Part shown: one piece after another, positions 11,601 through 24,018 of the stretch
Numbering within the stretch: the first letter of the stretch is position 1
Layout: every line of letters begins with the position of its first letter
Translations under genes and position numbers: made by a program
Notes under the pieces: generated by a model
The model's input: the letters and a program-made list of their open reading frames with translations, nothing else
Database searches by the model: none
Told to the model about the DNA's origin: nothing
Source of the DNA: Phoronis australis
Lineage: Eukaryota; Phoronida; Phoronidae
Direction: 5' to 3'
DNA: 64,000 nt
Assembly: GCA_002633005.1 (NCBI GenBank)
Contig: NMRA01000040.1
Coordinates: 742,395-806,394, forward strand

Positions 11601-14600
11601 TTCTCTCCATTCGAAACCCATTTCATCTGAACTATTGTTATTGATTATTTTGTTCATGCCTGATGGCCTGACTATACTGTTCAATAAATATGACCTACTT
11701 ATTGCCTTCTCTGATTGTTAAGGTTTGAATTCATGTGATTCAGTTTGCAGTGTTTTGGAGTACTGATTTGATAACATACTGCAAATGTGTCACATTAGTT
11801 TATGACCTATTAGTCTGACTATAGTAACAGCCAAAAGTATTCAGACAAAATGACCTGGAAATCCCCGTCACGACGGATGGGTTGAAGCTGAATTAATCAT
11901 CAGAATAGTCTTCCATGAAGGAAATTAACAGGAAACTTAGTAAAGGTGGCTAAGTCATTCTGTGATTAAAATTTTACTGCTCTAATAGTTATTCAGTACT
12001 GACTGTATTTTTGCTGTGAACAGAGTTTGCTGTATTGATAGAGACATGGTGTTTTGCCTGTTTACTTTTGTCTTGTACTGAAGGTTTGTGATTCTTGTTC
12101 AAAATGTAATCGGCTACAATTACATAAATGACAAGATATAGTCAATTAATAATTACGCTCTGAAGTGTCAACTAAGTGTATTGACATGAAGTCCTATTTT
12201 CCTAAATGACTGGTCATCACATTGTGTGTGGGCATTGATAACTGATAAATCATTGAACATTGCTTTCAGTAGGATTGCTGCAGTGATCGTTCATATTTAC
12301 AAATCTTTATTCTGTTCATATCCACTTATATAACCCCTGCCAGAAAATATCAATGAGACGAAGGACGTTTGAGTTCTGAGTTATAATTTTGAACCTTGGT
12401 AACACAACTGCGTTTATTGTTTTGTCTCTTTAAAAACATTTTCAAATTTATAAATAGACAAATGAATTAGTGTAGCGTAGTTGGAATGTAACCATAACGT
12501 TGATAAACAAAACCTTTTGTTAAGGTCCATTAAAATGCCTTTTTGTGTGAAACCCACATTTCTCCTGTCTCTAAACTGTAGACCCTTATATCTCCTTCAT
12601 GTCAACATCAATTTCAATTCACGTGACTACGTAATCTTAATATTGTTATTTTTAAGACGAGCCAGACATGGCCACAGAGAATTATAATGTAAATAATGGA
12701 ACGAGCCACGACGATTCTTTTGATCGTGACATCCAGCAAGTCATGCAAGATGGACCGTCGCTAAACTCGATGGGTTCTGTTCAGGCTGGTGAGCAAGACA
12801 TCGACCTGTCCGGTGGTGACTCCTATGGGCCACCACAGAACCGTTCAGTGCCAACCAACTTTCCCAGATCACAGACTGTTCCCCCTGGTAAGTGTGCTTT
12901 AGCAGTTTCATTGGTTGATTGGCAGGAATGGTCCTGTGGAAATGAGATTCAAATCTAACACAAGTTGAGAGGCAAAATGTCCTAGCAGACATAGTAATAA
13001 GGGGCGCAAAAGTTCTTCTACTGTAGATTAGATTTTGAATTATATAAAACCTTTAATTTGCTTGTGTGGCTTCAGGTTTCGAAGTTTATGCAAGTTGAAA
13101 TCTGGTTGAATTTTTAAAAAGTTCAAATTTTGGATGAGCAAGTAACATTATGTTGATATTACTTGTCAAAAACATGATTGCCCTTTGAAGAGAGTGATAT
13201 ATCCCAAGTTTTTGTGGTTGGGTAATGGGTACTGTGGGGATTCAAGAGGTTTGAACCCATCCTACAAAAACAACACCAATTGTTAGGGACATCAGGAACA
13301 TGTTGTACTTATTTAGGCCAATGAGAAAATCACCCTTCCATGAAATTGTTGTTCCCCACTGTTCTAGAGATTGACACTTTTAGCCAAAATCTACAAGGAA
13401 AGCACAGTTCACATTTGTCAGACAAGTAAGGAGCAGTGTCTTGGTTCCTTTACTTTTATGGAGATGTCTACTGTTTTGTTGCTGTAAAAATGTCATGTTT
13501 CGATATGCCATGTGTTGATGAAGGCTGTCACGTGGTCGACTTGTGACCATCTGATGACCTGAACACCCTTTCAGTCGAGCCTTGCTGGTAGCTCTGATGA
13601 TTAAAAAACATTAATTTTTTCCAGACATCCCAATCACATGATGGTGGTTAAGCATCACACATCTGTGCTTTGTTATGGCAAATTACATCTCCGCCGTGCA
13701 CAAAACATACCCTTTGCTGTAGGTCAGACACTGACATGCTTTGTGTCTAGATAGGAACTTTTGGCCTGGTCTGTGCTCGTTTAATATCCGTGAACGTGCT
13801 GTGCACTCTGATTGTGCTTGTCTATTGATCAGTTGTCTGAACCTGACCACATATCAAGGTTTCTCGGTTAGATTGGTGTTTTCAGGCCATTAATTTTGTT
13901 TGTCTTTGTAATCAATGAGGGAAGGGTTCCTAGTCTGTTCCACATGCAAGCTTGATTTATGACCAGTGTTGATGCCTGTAATCAGAGAAATTGGATACCT
14001 TGCAGTTGAATAATGAATGAGATTGGAACTGTACTGGTTTGATCGGCGATGAGATAAGGAGTAGGTTGTGTTTTCATAATTCACTGTTCGAAAAGTATCT
14101 ACGTCAGGGATGTTGCTCATACTTGGTGTATTAAGGGGTTTTCATCGAATATGCCTGAGAAAGTGATTAGCTGTCAAAATAGATGAATATTTTGCATAAT
14201 GATATTAGTAAAGCAGTCTGTTGTTTGTCAACTGGTTGGTTTGACTAGAGCTGCTTTTACACGAGAGACAGTTGTCACCTTGTCAGTTGTCACTGCACGA
14301 CTTGCTCCACTTCAGTCGCATTTACATGACATTAGATCGCAAACTGGGTCGGCATAAGTCACTTTCATGTAGACTATCTGGACATGCTCCCATAAACAAT
14401 AGCAAATGCCCAAACCTCGTGGAATGCCAGCTGCTCACCCGAATATATGATATTGCGCAAGCGCATTGAAGGACGATCTATTTCTGCCCTGTTTTGCTTA
14501 CACATGTAGTTTACACTGGAGCAACTGATCGAGTGTGACTCGCTCTACCTATCAAACCAGTGTCAAAAACTTGCCGCTGCAGTGTCACTTGCACCGTGTC

Positions 14601-17600
14601 AGTCGTGTTTACATACACACTTGTACCCGATCAGCTGTTCTGTGTTAGCTGCGCCAGGTCGGCTGCGCCAGGTCGGCTGCACTAGGTCGGCTGTCTCAGA
14701 TGTAAATGCGGCTTAGGAGTGATGTCAGGCAACAATGGACAACTACCTGGTAATGGGGGCTGTTATTTTAGATGTCCCTGCTGTTGCTGATGTTGGGTCT
14801 AACAAAACAAGTGCTTTTTGAACATGCTGATGATTATAGACAACCACAAGTGCTTGCAAAATGTCTTTCAGCCAACACTTCCATCTCACTGACAAGTCCG
14901 CACAGCCAGAATGGCAGCCGGGGCGGTTCAGCGGGTGTGGGTGCATCGCGATCTCGAGCGGCGACCACCGGCTCTGCGCAGTCGAAACTGGACTCGTTCA
15001 AGTCTTGGAGCCTCAACACGTACAAGTGTACAAAGCAAGTCATATCAGAGAAGCTTGGCAAAACCAACAAGACGGTGGACGTGGAGCTAGAGACTCAGAT
15101 TGAGAATCTACGCGACATGCAGCGGAAGTACGCCAACATCCTGAAGTTGGCTCGCAGTCTCGCTAACCACTTCAGCCATGTGGTGCTGACCCAGCGAGCG
15201 CTCAGCGAGAGCTTCATGGAGCTGGCTCAGAAGTCACCGGAGTTGGAGGACGAGTTTGGCTACAACGCCGAGACACAGAAAGCTCTGTGCAAGAATGGCG
15301 AAGTGCTGCTAGGTGAGGTGTTTGGTTGGAGATTATTTCAGGCATACTTTCCCAATTAATGTTGTTGAATGTAATGGAGAAGTATTCGACAATTCAAATG
15401 CTTGTTTTGAATTGTAGTCCGAACACATTTTTTTTCCAATCCTTAGTAATTTTAAGCTTGTTTAGTTAGAATTCGCCTTACTGACAGCTTCCCCTGTAGA
15501 AGTTGGTCAATGAATAATATTAACTGGCATAACTTATTACTTATGTGACGTGTGAGTGCTTGAACACAGGAGGAGATTGACTCTCTTCTCACTTGTATGA
15601 ATCCTGAAGCCAATGATAGGTTTGTCGTTTGGATGCTCTGCTTATGTGGACAACTTGGTCTTGGTCAACCAGCTGTTCAGACAGGGCCTTAGAAAATGTG
15701 TTTGTGTACATACTTCAATTCTCCTTATTGTCACACCTGCCTTCTCTTCACCAGGTGTTCTGTTTTACCTCCTCACCATCCCTTGTTTATTACGCTCATG
15801 TATCTTAATTCAGGTGCCCTCAACTTCTTCATCTCCAGTGTAAACACACTATGTAATAAGACAATTGAAGACACTCTTCTGACCGTCAAGAACTATGAAA
15901 CATCAAGGTGTGTATTCCTGGATGATGTAACCTAACCCGTTCAGTCCATTGTTTTGTGTCTGTTCTGAAACAGTGACGTATTTCAAGTCATGGCTAATTT
16001 TCTGGTGAAAAAGGTGTGAAGTACTTGTTGATGTATTGTGTTGGTCTCAAGATTATGAGGGACATGGATGTCTTTGAAACTCCATATCTCAGAAACGGCT
16101 GATCAGATTCGAATGAAACTTTCTGTTATTATGAAGATGCACTTCTTCTGAAATACTGTTAGCAATTGTTACTGAGTTTCACTTTTGCAGAATCATCAAA
16201 AATAGGATGTTGATTTTTTATTAAAAATGCATTTTCTCAGTATTAGCTGCCAAAGATGATTTCAGTCACTTAGGTCACAAACGGGTTTCTCAATATTCCT
16301 TACTGTGATAGGACTTGATTTCTAGTACCAGCAAAAACACTGAAACCACCAACAAAGAATTCAGCATTGACTGCTAACCAGTGGCTAAATACCCTATTAA
16401 CAGAAAGAATTTTGTCACGTTATTGATATCATTGTTTTGTAAAAATGTATGTTTCCAATTATTGCAAAAATTGAGTTCTCCTGCTTACTACTTTCAGAAG
16501 ATAATGTATGTAATTTTTCTTTATTAAATTTTGTAGTTTTGTAGATATTTGGCTATTTTCAACCCATAATGTTCGATCTGTGAAATTGTTCAAAAGTCTG
16601 TTTCACTGTTAGTCTTTCATGGTTGTCAATTTTTTGTTGTCACAAATCTGTAGAAACTTAACTTTGGTAATTGGCAAAGTGCTAGTGTAATAGTCCAAAA
16701 TTATTGATGTATTGACTTACTGAATAATAAGTCCATGTCAGAATTCAATCCTTTTTCTCAAGAAGTTGCAGTGTATAAATGTCCTTTGTTGAATCGTCGA
16801 TATGGCCCAACCCTATAGTAGACCTTTGTTTGACTTTTTATTCTGAGACAATGAACGCTCCTATTGACTTGCCCCCTTTTCCTCACTTAGGGTGGAGTAC
16901 GATGCCTACAGGGCAGACTTTGAACAGGTGCAGTCTGGACCGAGCAGGGACGCAGGCAAGCTGGAAGAGGGGCGGAAGAAGTTTGAGTTTCACAAGGCTA
17001 AGTTTGATCAGCTACGGGCCGATGTGGCCATAAAGATAAGGTTCCTTGATGAGAATCGGGTTAGTAAAAGTTGTTGTGTCATTTTATCTTGTGCTGATTT
17101 GTTTTTTATCCATCTGGGTCTCGTTCATTTCAAGGGGCTGATTACTGACCCCAGGGGCTACTAACTTAAAACTTTCTGAAAGAATTATGGTTTCTTATCC
17201 ATTCTACACATTGTCTCCTAACGAGTTAGTTTTCATGGGTCTTTAATCAAGAGCAGTCGTTCAAAATAAAGTATCGTTTGTCTTTATGGCTGATAAATGC
17301 AGTTTGGGATTATTTTTTGATGGCAGAGACTTCTTGAAATTATAAGCTTGGAACAAAGTTATAAAACAGCAAAAGTTGTTCAAAGCGTGAGGCTGCTTTT
17401 GCCAGAGATAGTGTGTTGGATGCCACACTCCGATGATTTCTGTGAAATGACTTCTCTCACCAAGAATGTCCTTTTATAAATAACATGGAGTCGCATTTAC
17501 TCCCAGTGTGCTTGTTTATGTCTCTTCTCATAAACACCAGGGACCAAGACGGCTTATGTTTGTTTATTACAGGATACTTTACTTGCAAATTAACCAATGG

Positions 17601-18228
17601 TTACTTACCAGAATACCACAGCACCCTCTATGCCTCTGCAGTATTGACCCACAATGGTGCAGATCTGTAGGCTATTTGACCTTAGTTGTACACGGCTGTC
17701 AGGCTAACCATTATTGTGACATTGAAATTTGTTTGCCGTTTTTATTTTGAGTTGTAGTAAAGACAGCAGAAAATTTGAATAGCAAATTGAGGCTTGATAA
17801 ATCGTCTAACTAAGTTTAAAAGTGTGCTAGTGGATCTACCTTTTAAAAACTAGGTCAATCATGCAATGCGTTTTTCTGCCCAAACAACAAAGAGTTGAAT
17901 TCGGTTTGTGAGCATTATATCATGACATTTGAAAGTTTACTCAAATGTGCCACATGCTAAGTTAATAATCAATTGTCGAGTCAAGTTTTGAATACAGGTT
18001 GGGGCGAAAGGACACATTGATATTGAACTTTTTCAAATGACCTATTTTTACCTGTCCCATTTATTTTATTCTCAGGTTAAGGTGATGCATAAGCAGCTGC
18101 TACTGTTTCATAACGCCATCTCGGCCTACTTCTCTGGCAACCAATCAGCATTAGAGGGCACTCTGAAACAGTTCAGCATCAAACTGAAGTCACCCAATAG
18201 TGAGCCTCCGTCCTGGCTGGAGAACTGA
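8649..18228 (+). CDS. ARFIP2: Arfaptin (ARFIP1/ARFIP2 family), complete, six coding exons
   Basis: Exons 8649-8676, 12657-12887, 14872-15312, 15814-15907, 16891-17059 and 18076-18228 (stop TGA). Phases agree at every junction, giving 371 residues. The first exon encodes MDEYSDLSA and splices to [11 protein letters not shown]. Next come [15 protein letters not shown] and then the conserved start of the arfaptin BAR domain (AH) at [19 protein letters not shown]. This continues through [83 protein letters not shown] and the end PPSWLEN. Family members form banana-shaped coiled-coil dimers that bind ARL1/ARF/Rac1 GTPases and PI4P on trans-Golgi membranes. Whether it is closer to ARFIP1 or ARFIP2 is uncertain; an invertebrate is expected to have one gene. 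The symbol is given for the neighbour match with human ARFIP2. Confidence 0.93.
11249..11272. repeat. Perfect 24-bp palindrome with TA core
   Basis: GTCTGGTATATATATATACCAGAC is not written in full elsewhere: the arms are GTCTGG and CCAGAC around an alternating TA core, which would form a perfect hairpin or cruciform. It lies in arfaptin intron 1 just before a SINE. Confidence 0.7.
11336..11462 (-). repeat. tRNA-derived SINE, copy B (inverted)
   Basis: Read on the minus strand it has the same order as copy A at 5145-5277: GAGGCAGTGTGGTAGTGGG, then AGTCCGCTTC, CTCAAGGTTGTGGGACT, and the body ending CTCCTCAGCTTCGTTTTAAC followed by TATATA. The B box is mutated, so this copy is older or inactive. 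Confidence 0.65.
11824..12007. mobile_element. Tc1/mariner-like MITE, related copy
   Basis: The terminal-type sequence AACAGCCAAAAGTATTCAGAC is followed by AAAATGACCTG. It shares its interior (ATGGGTTGAA..., TAGTCTTC, GGAAATTAACAGG, GTGGCTAAGTCATT) with the copy at 40248-40445, and its terminus with 33967-34111. The right border is approximate. Confidence 0.5.
14249..14713. mobile_element. MITE in arfaptin intron 2, 3-bp target duplication
   Basis: Starts AGCTGCTTTTACA and ends TGTAAATGCGGCT, imperfect 13-bp terminal inverted repeats (11 of 13). TAG flanks both ends (14246-14248 and 14714-14716), as expected for a 3-bp duplication, which fits PIF/Harbinger-like elements. Inside, 14641-14690 holds a ~15-bp tandem repeat with unit GCTGCGCCAGGTCG. 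It ends about 160 bp before the largest arfaptin exon. Confidence 0.55.
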
Positions 18229-19190
18229 CGTCTGGCTGGAGAATAGCTTCTACGTGATATGAGATGGTGATCGCTGAAGCCTTGGTCATTGACAGTCATG
18301 TTTTGTAGCAAGCAAGATAGGCGTGCTGACATGGAGACTGTCAGTGTGATACTGTTCCATTGGGAAAGGTGGTTCTACTCGACAATTAACTCTGGTATTG
18401 TTGACGTCCATAATGGATTTGTCGGAGAATCATAAGTATTTATTAATTGCAAATCAGTAATTCGTGAAAGTCACGTCTGGCATTATTCCGTTACAGAGGT
18501 TGGTAGTGTTGGCGACGTGTTCTGGCATATACAGCGCTGTAGGATCATAAATATGTTAATACTAGTCACCAGTCAGTAATACTCGAAAGTGTGGTCTGGT
18601 AATAACAGTAGTTGACAGTGTCCGTAACAGTTTTTTTTTTGCGCGAGGGATAGTGTCGAATCAAAGTCCAGGAGCCATTGCCAGTAGCTGTGTTGTGAAA
18701 GCTAGGCCTGGCAGTATTCAAAGAGTTGGTAGTGCTGAACTAGTGTATAGATGAAGAGCAATGCCTGTTCATGGGAACAATTGGTTATGAAAATTAAGTC
18801 TGGTGCTGACGCAGTGTCCGTTACATGGTTTTTGCTTGCAATCCTCGTGACAGTATTTAAATAATTCATTCACATTGCCCTTGAGCGAAAATTAAGATGG
18901 CCGCGCTGGTTCAAAATTGGCAGAAAGAACTGCCATTGAATATTGTAACCCTAATCATTAAATTTCTGTCTCCAGTAAAACGAGGCTTCAACGTGCAAGA
19001 TCTTTGTCCTGATATTTTGAAATACATATTGTATTAACCAATAATACAGTATTTAATTGCAAATCAATATACCTTGGTGGTGTCAAGACAAAAAATTGAA
19101 CATTTGTATACTCTGGGTTTCCATTTGCCTTGGTTTGTAATCTCGTTTTCATAGATTTGGAGAAAAGGTTCGTCATTGGTCTTTACAAGC

Positions 19191-19528
19191 ATTGTAGTAT
19201 GAGATGGTCACTTACTTAGAGTCGTGGTAGGTTGTTTGCAGTTTTGACCTGGTCTGCCAGGTCTTAGTCAATGAATGAGGGATTTCCCCCGTTTCGCTGG
19301 TTAAGAATGTTTGAATACATGAGAGGTAAGCGGAGGCCTCGGTCCCGATTCAGCGGCCCCTCTTGAATCGGGACCGAGGCCTCCACTTACCTCCCATGTA
19401 TTCAAACATTCTTAACCAGCGAAACGCGGGAAATCCCTCATTCATTGACAAAGTCCTGGCGGACTAGGTCGAAACGTCTGCAAACGACCTACCACGTCTC
19501 TAAGTAAGTGACCATCTCATACTACAAT
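19191..19528. mobile_element. Fold-back element (near-perfect ~338-bp palindrome)
   Basis: The left arm starts ATTGTAGTATGAGATGG and the right arm ends CCATCTCATACTACAAT. The arms stay complementary through CACTTACTTAGAG, GGTAGGTTGTTTGCAG, AATGAGGGATTTCCC, and CGGAGGCCTCGGTCCCGATT at the centre (about 19357). The spacer is only a few bases. A direct repeat TTTCATAGATTT lies outside at 19149-19160 and 19529-19540. A single arm of the same repeat lies in UGGT intron 30 at about 31455-31690, so the palindrome is two inverted copies of a dispersed repeat. Confidence 0.85.
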
Positions 19529-20251
19529 TTCATAGATTTCTCGTAAATATGCAATTTCTGATTCTTCATGAAATCTTCATTCTTCCTTATCTTCCGTGCT
19601 CGTCATTTTTTCAGCAATGTTTATATATACATAAATGTATAGGTTGTACATTTAAGCGTAAGCGGTATATTAATGGAAATTGACATTCCATCGAATGTTT
19701 TTTGTTGTTGTATTTTTGGCAGATGTATCTCATTTTTGCATAGGTTATGGTTTTCAGAAGTCATGGTGATTGCAAATCATTTCTCTCAGCTCAGTGTTGT
19801 TTTATACCTTGACTAATATTTCTAAGACAGATGTTGTTTAATTGCTGTCGTGTAGTACCTTGCTTGTCCCCAATATTAGGTAGAGATTGATTTTTTCACT
19901 GAAGAATTCACTGCATGGATTGTTATGCATTGGAAATTTTTATTTTGTCTGTTCCAAATGTTTTGTTAAATTTAACCATATGATGTTCTGATGAATCACA
20001 ATGCTGTTATCATAATTTAAACAGACTATTCAGAGTCAATCTTGAGTGTTTGAATTGAGCAAACATTTAGCTTTTGATTATGTTTTTTGTTAATTATTGT
20101 AGATGTTAAATATGATGTAGTTTAAGACTTTTTGGTTTGCCGTCAACGCAGGGATGAACTTGAGTCTGTTATTGAGAGCATTTTGTTAATATATGATTGT
20201 CTTCCTCATTTTTAGTGTTTATGTTGTTGAGGCGTGTATTTATTGTCCTTT

Positions 20252-20386
20252 GTAGTATCTACTGTGCGATACTGTGTGATGTAATCACTATGGATTCAGT
20301 ATCTGCTGCATGATACTGTACCATGTGTTCACTGTAGGTGCAGTATCTGCTATGCGATACTGTGCCACGTATTCACTGCCCAAGTA
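20252..20386 (+). repeat. Minisatellite, three units of about 44 bp
   Basis: Units start at about 20252, 20297 and 20341. Each has the order AGTATCTGCT, GATACTGT, and TTCACT, with divergence between units. Confidence 0.75.
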
Positions 20387-20442
20387 GAGCTAAGTGAGCA
20401 GTAGTCCCTCAAAGTTTGGTATTGGAAGTATGGGCACTAGTC

Positions 20443-20535
20443 AGTTACAGTGGTCCTGGATTTTGAGAACCAGTTTAGTGCCTGTTGTTCAGTGCATAAA
20501 ACTGGTTCTCAAAATGCGGGACCCTGTTGGTGACA
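20443..20535. mobile_element. Hairpin MITE family, copy 1
   Basis: GGTCCTGGATTTTGAGAACC with AGTTT forms the left arm, and AAACTGGTTCTCAAAATGCG with GGACC the right arm. The loop contains CCTGTTGTTCAGTG. The same hairpin recurs at 43953-44021, 44892-44988, 47872-47956 and 52886-53000. Confidence 0.75.
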
Positions 20536-23500
20536 ATTACGGTACTGAAATGTTCAACAAGCAGTCTGCTTACCGCACTATGTAGTTATAACATTAACCA
20601 CCCATTTTAGTTTTGAGCATGGATAACCAAGCCTTCTAGTCAAATTTCCAAGTTATGCTTGACTTAAGGGGCTTTAAATCCTACCTGCTTACTGCTGAAA
20701 CATGGAATAGGTTATCAACTTGATCCAACAAGTGATAAATTTTCTAGACGTGATGTTGCTTTCTGGCTTCCAAAGTAATTAGATGGTCTGCTGCTAAGGG
20801 TTGACAATCCTGTCAAAACTGGTGGTCCTTTTTACACTTCTCTTTATTCCCAGTGTCCTGAATGGTGTGTTTGGAGATTTAAATGATTCGTGTATTGAAA
20901 AACCCAACGTTTCGTGCAATTGAGTATTCTGGTAGTTTTTAAATTAGTAACTGGGCGGGATCGAAATGTCCCTTGAACACAGCATTCAAGACTATCTAAG
21001 ACATATGGACTGGTGTTCTTCCTACCAACTTTGATGACCGAGTGACTTGACGTTTCAGCTATTTGAGAACGATTCACAAGCTTTAGGCTAAGTATCAGTA
21101 AACAAAGGCACTAGGTATTTTTGCGTTTGGTTTGTCATGCGTTGTGCTACAAGCTTATAGCTTTCACCAACTTTCAATGCTTTGCCAAATACTGTACCAT
21201 TTTCAACTTGTTATTAAGAAAACAGTCGTCAATGCATACGAAACTAAGTCATAATGAAACGGAAAGCGCATTAACTACATTAGGTGATCGTTGTGTTGCT
21301 GCTTGTTCTGATGGTGGTGTTGGGTCAGATGTAGTTTTATGTTGTTTGTAGTCGTTTTCATTATGTGTACATAATGGGTCATCAATATTACACCAATACA
21401 GAATTTATGGTACAATGTCTTGCTAATATATTTGTCGATTTGCAAGGTTTGCAGTCACTGGTCATCCTTTCCATTTCAGGTTGAACACCTCGCTAAACCA
21501 GTATTTAAACAAATTTATAAAAAATTACCTAAAATTGCATTTAGGGTTTATGAACATGGGTGTACTACTTGTTTAAAATAAAAATGTCATATAAAGAATT
21601 TCTAAGCTTTAAAACTAAAATAACAATCTCCAATTTTTGGTAAACTTTTTGATAATTTCAAAGACATCAAGTTTTTCAGCAGTGTAATCTCACAAAGCTT
21701 GAAAACCAAGGTAAAATGAATTGGACTGAGATTTACCAAGGAACGCCTTCGGAGGAGGATATTTGTTCTACACTAGCTCCTATATATTACAGCCATGAAA
21801 AACCATGTTCTGGTATTAAATAGACATTCTTCAAGGTTAGAGGTGATTGCAGTCTTATCCTTTGGGAATTGCACTAAATTGCCTTGAATTCCCTTGACAG
21901 CTATACTGTCTTGCCAACTGAAGTGAACCTGTCGCGACAACTAAGTTACTTAAAATAGGCTGAAGCAACAACGACTTATTGGATCTTCTCAACCTAAGCA
22001 ACCATTTCTAATCTCCGTGAGTAAAAGACGAGACTAGTTAATAACTATTTTACACTAAGTGGCCTGAATTGAAAGCTTTTTTAACACTATGTCGGGTTTA
22101 TTGCTGTTATGGGAAAAGGAGAGCGTATCAAGCGGAAAAAGGGGCAAACAATGTGCATTCCACTTGGAAACTAGTTAAGTTGTGTGCTTATGTAATAAGG
22201 AGATTATCATTGATGTTACAGCTGCCATAGGGCCCAGTATAAGAAGCCATGAGGGCACAAAATGCACTCGGGGAATGTCACCATCACAACACTGGCTAAT
22301 ATAACCTCACCAATCTAGGACACTGTGTGGTTGACAAATTAAATGGTATGTTTTCATTTGTTCATAAATACTAGTAACACCAAATAAATGCTATATCGTT
22401 TTCAAAGGCCTACACCATAGCTGTCTGGCAATGATTCTGAGAAACTGCGGTCATTCACAACAAAAAGGTCAATTTTGGCAATTATTGTCTGAAATTGGCG
22501 AGATGCTATCATGTTCCTGATGTACATTTGTCCACATAAGAAACAAAACCAGCACAGTGAGTGATCTCGTCTAAAGACCATGTGAACGACTCTTTCTTAA
22601 GTATTATTACAATAATGAGTTAATTTACAGAGTAAACAACAACCATACAGTATAACAATGGATGGTCACAATGGTCCGTCACATCAACATTGACGTGCTT
22701 CAACACGCAACATTTAGCAATGCACACAGTCATGAAGAATGAGTCGTATTTATAAATGTTAAAGGGACATACAGGCTTTGTGGCCCAGAAATGCATTTTT
22801 GAGACTGATGGGATAGAGGAGCTGATCTCACAAAATCATTTATCTCGTCAACAATTTCCCTTTTCACTGTTAGATGTCACGTGTGAATGAATAGCCCGGA
22901 ATGTCGCAGCGCCCTCTCTGATTCTGTAGCATTCATCCACAATGCACTGTGTATATAGGGCAGCGAATAAAGACCATGGCACATTTTAGAACATTTGTTA
23001 CCCAGTTTGATAACACATAAACTGGCAAGTGACACATCTTTGAGAGATTCAACACATGAATAGCAAAGACTGCAGATGAAATAAAACATTGAGATGACAG
23101 GTCAATTCAAAGCATCCCACTAAGGACATCTGAAATCTCTGAGAAATATTCACATAATGCAATAGATGAGTTGCAAGATCTCACAGCAACACAATGACCT
23201 TAAATCCTTAGCAATATAGCAACCATGCTGAGGGACAAATAAGATACCACCCAAAAACCTGAATTCCTCACTGTGAATAACCATAACTCTGCTCCAAACG
23301 CCATCTGTTGGAGACATCCTGCGTCCCGACTATAGCTTCATACTTATCAACATTATGTTTGCAACGCAACGTCTTTTAGTTTTCATCCTTTGTTTGAATT
23401 GAAATTGGTTACTGTTGACCTGAAATTCCCCTAACCATAATACTGAAGTGGAGGCTAAAACTAACCCCCCCCTCCGTGACAGGCAATCGACTTGGCCTCA

Positions 23501-23617
23501 CTGAACAATAATATATTGGCAGTTCTTCTGAAGCCAAGAAATCATATCTTATCTGAGTGAGGAACAAGATAACAGTAAATGATCTAAATGGATAGTTGTA
23601 TTGACAGAAGGGTCCGG

Positions 23618-23623
23618 TTTATT
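23618..23623 (-). promoter_or_regulatory. Possible polyadenylation signal of UGGT
   Basis: AATAAA on the minus strand, about 350 bp downstream of the UGGT stop codon at 23972. Position and strand fit; there is no transcript evidence. Confidence 0.4.
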
Positions 23624-23971
23624 GCACCTTCAGGTTTGAGTATAGGCATGACTGGGACTCAAACTAGGAACAGATTTACGAATATTCACCATGTAAAAAT
23701 GTCTAATACTTCCCAAGCTTTAGAAATTAAAAAGCTCCATCAGCCATGTAACCTTACTCGACAAAACAGTGTAAACTAATGTTAACTAATTTAAAATGTC
23801 CTGTTCATTAAGTAGAATTGATTTCTCGTTGATTGGTTGAATTTGAAGCCAAGATAAACAGTCCATCTGACTGCAATAACTGTGAAAACTCGACAATATT
23901 AGTGATGTCTGCAAATAGTTGTCAATGGAATGGAAGTAAAATGGTGTGCTTGAGCTAGGACAATATTTGTG

Positions 23972-24018
23972 TTATAACTCTTCTTTCTTGTGTCCATGAG
24001 CTTGCTTTATATTTTTCT
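23972..24018 (-). CDS. UGGT1: UGGT last exon with KEEL ER-retrieval signal
   Basis: After a TTCTTCTTTTCAG acceptor the exon reads (G)AG AAA AAT ... and ends HGHKKEEL then TAA. Phase 1 at the donor of exon 39 fits exactly. KEEL is a KDEL-like signal; human UGGT1 ends REEL. The intron before it contains the 404-base N gap and a GA-rich microsatellite, which makes the exon easy to miss. Confidence 0.8.

Larger units (their letters stand above)
8677..12656 (+). other. Arfaptin intron 1 (about 4 kb)
   Basis: No exon is recognised here. It holds a SINE (11336-11462), a Tc1/mariner-like repeat (about 11824-12007), a perfect TA-rich hairpin (11249-11272), and a stretch at 8990-9170 with repeated GTGGCTCA/CATGGCTCA words. 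The open frames at 8919-9329 and 9388-9582 have no recognisable protein features. Confidence 0.6.
18229..23971. other. Intergenic region between arfaptin and UGGT (convergent 3' ends)
   Basis: No protein-coding exon is recognised. ATTAAA at 18957-18962 is a possible arfaptin poly(A) signal. The region holds the fold-back palindrome (19191-19528), a ~44-bp tandem repeat (20252-20386) and a hairpin MITE (20443-20535). The rest, 20540-23600, is AT-rich with no structure I can name. Confidence 0.6.
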
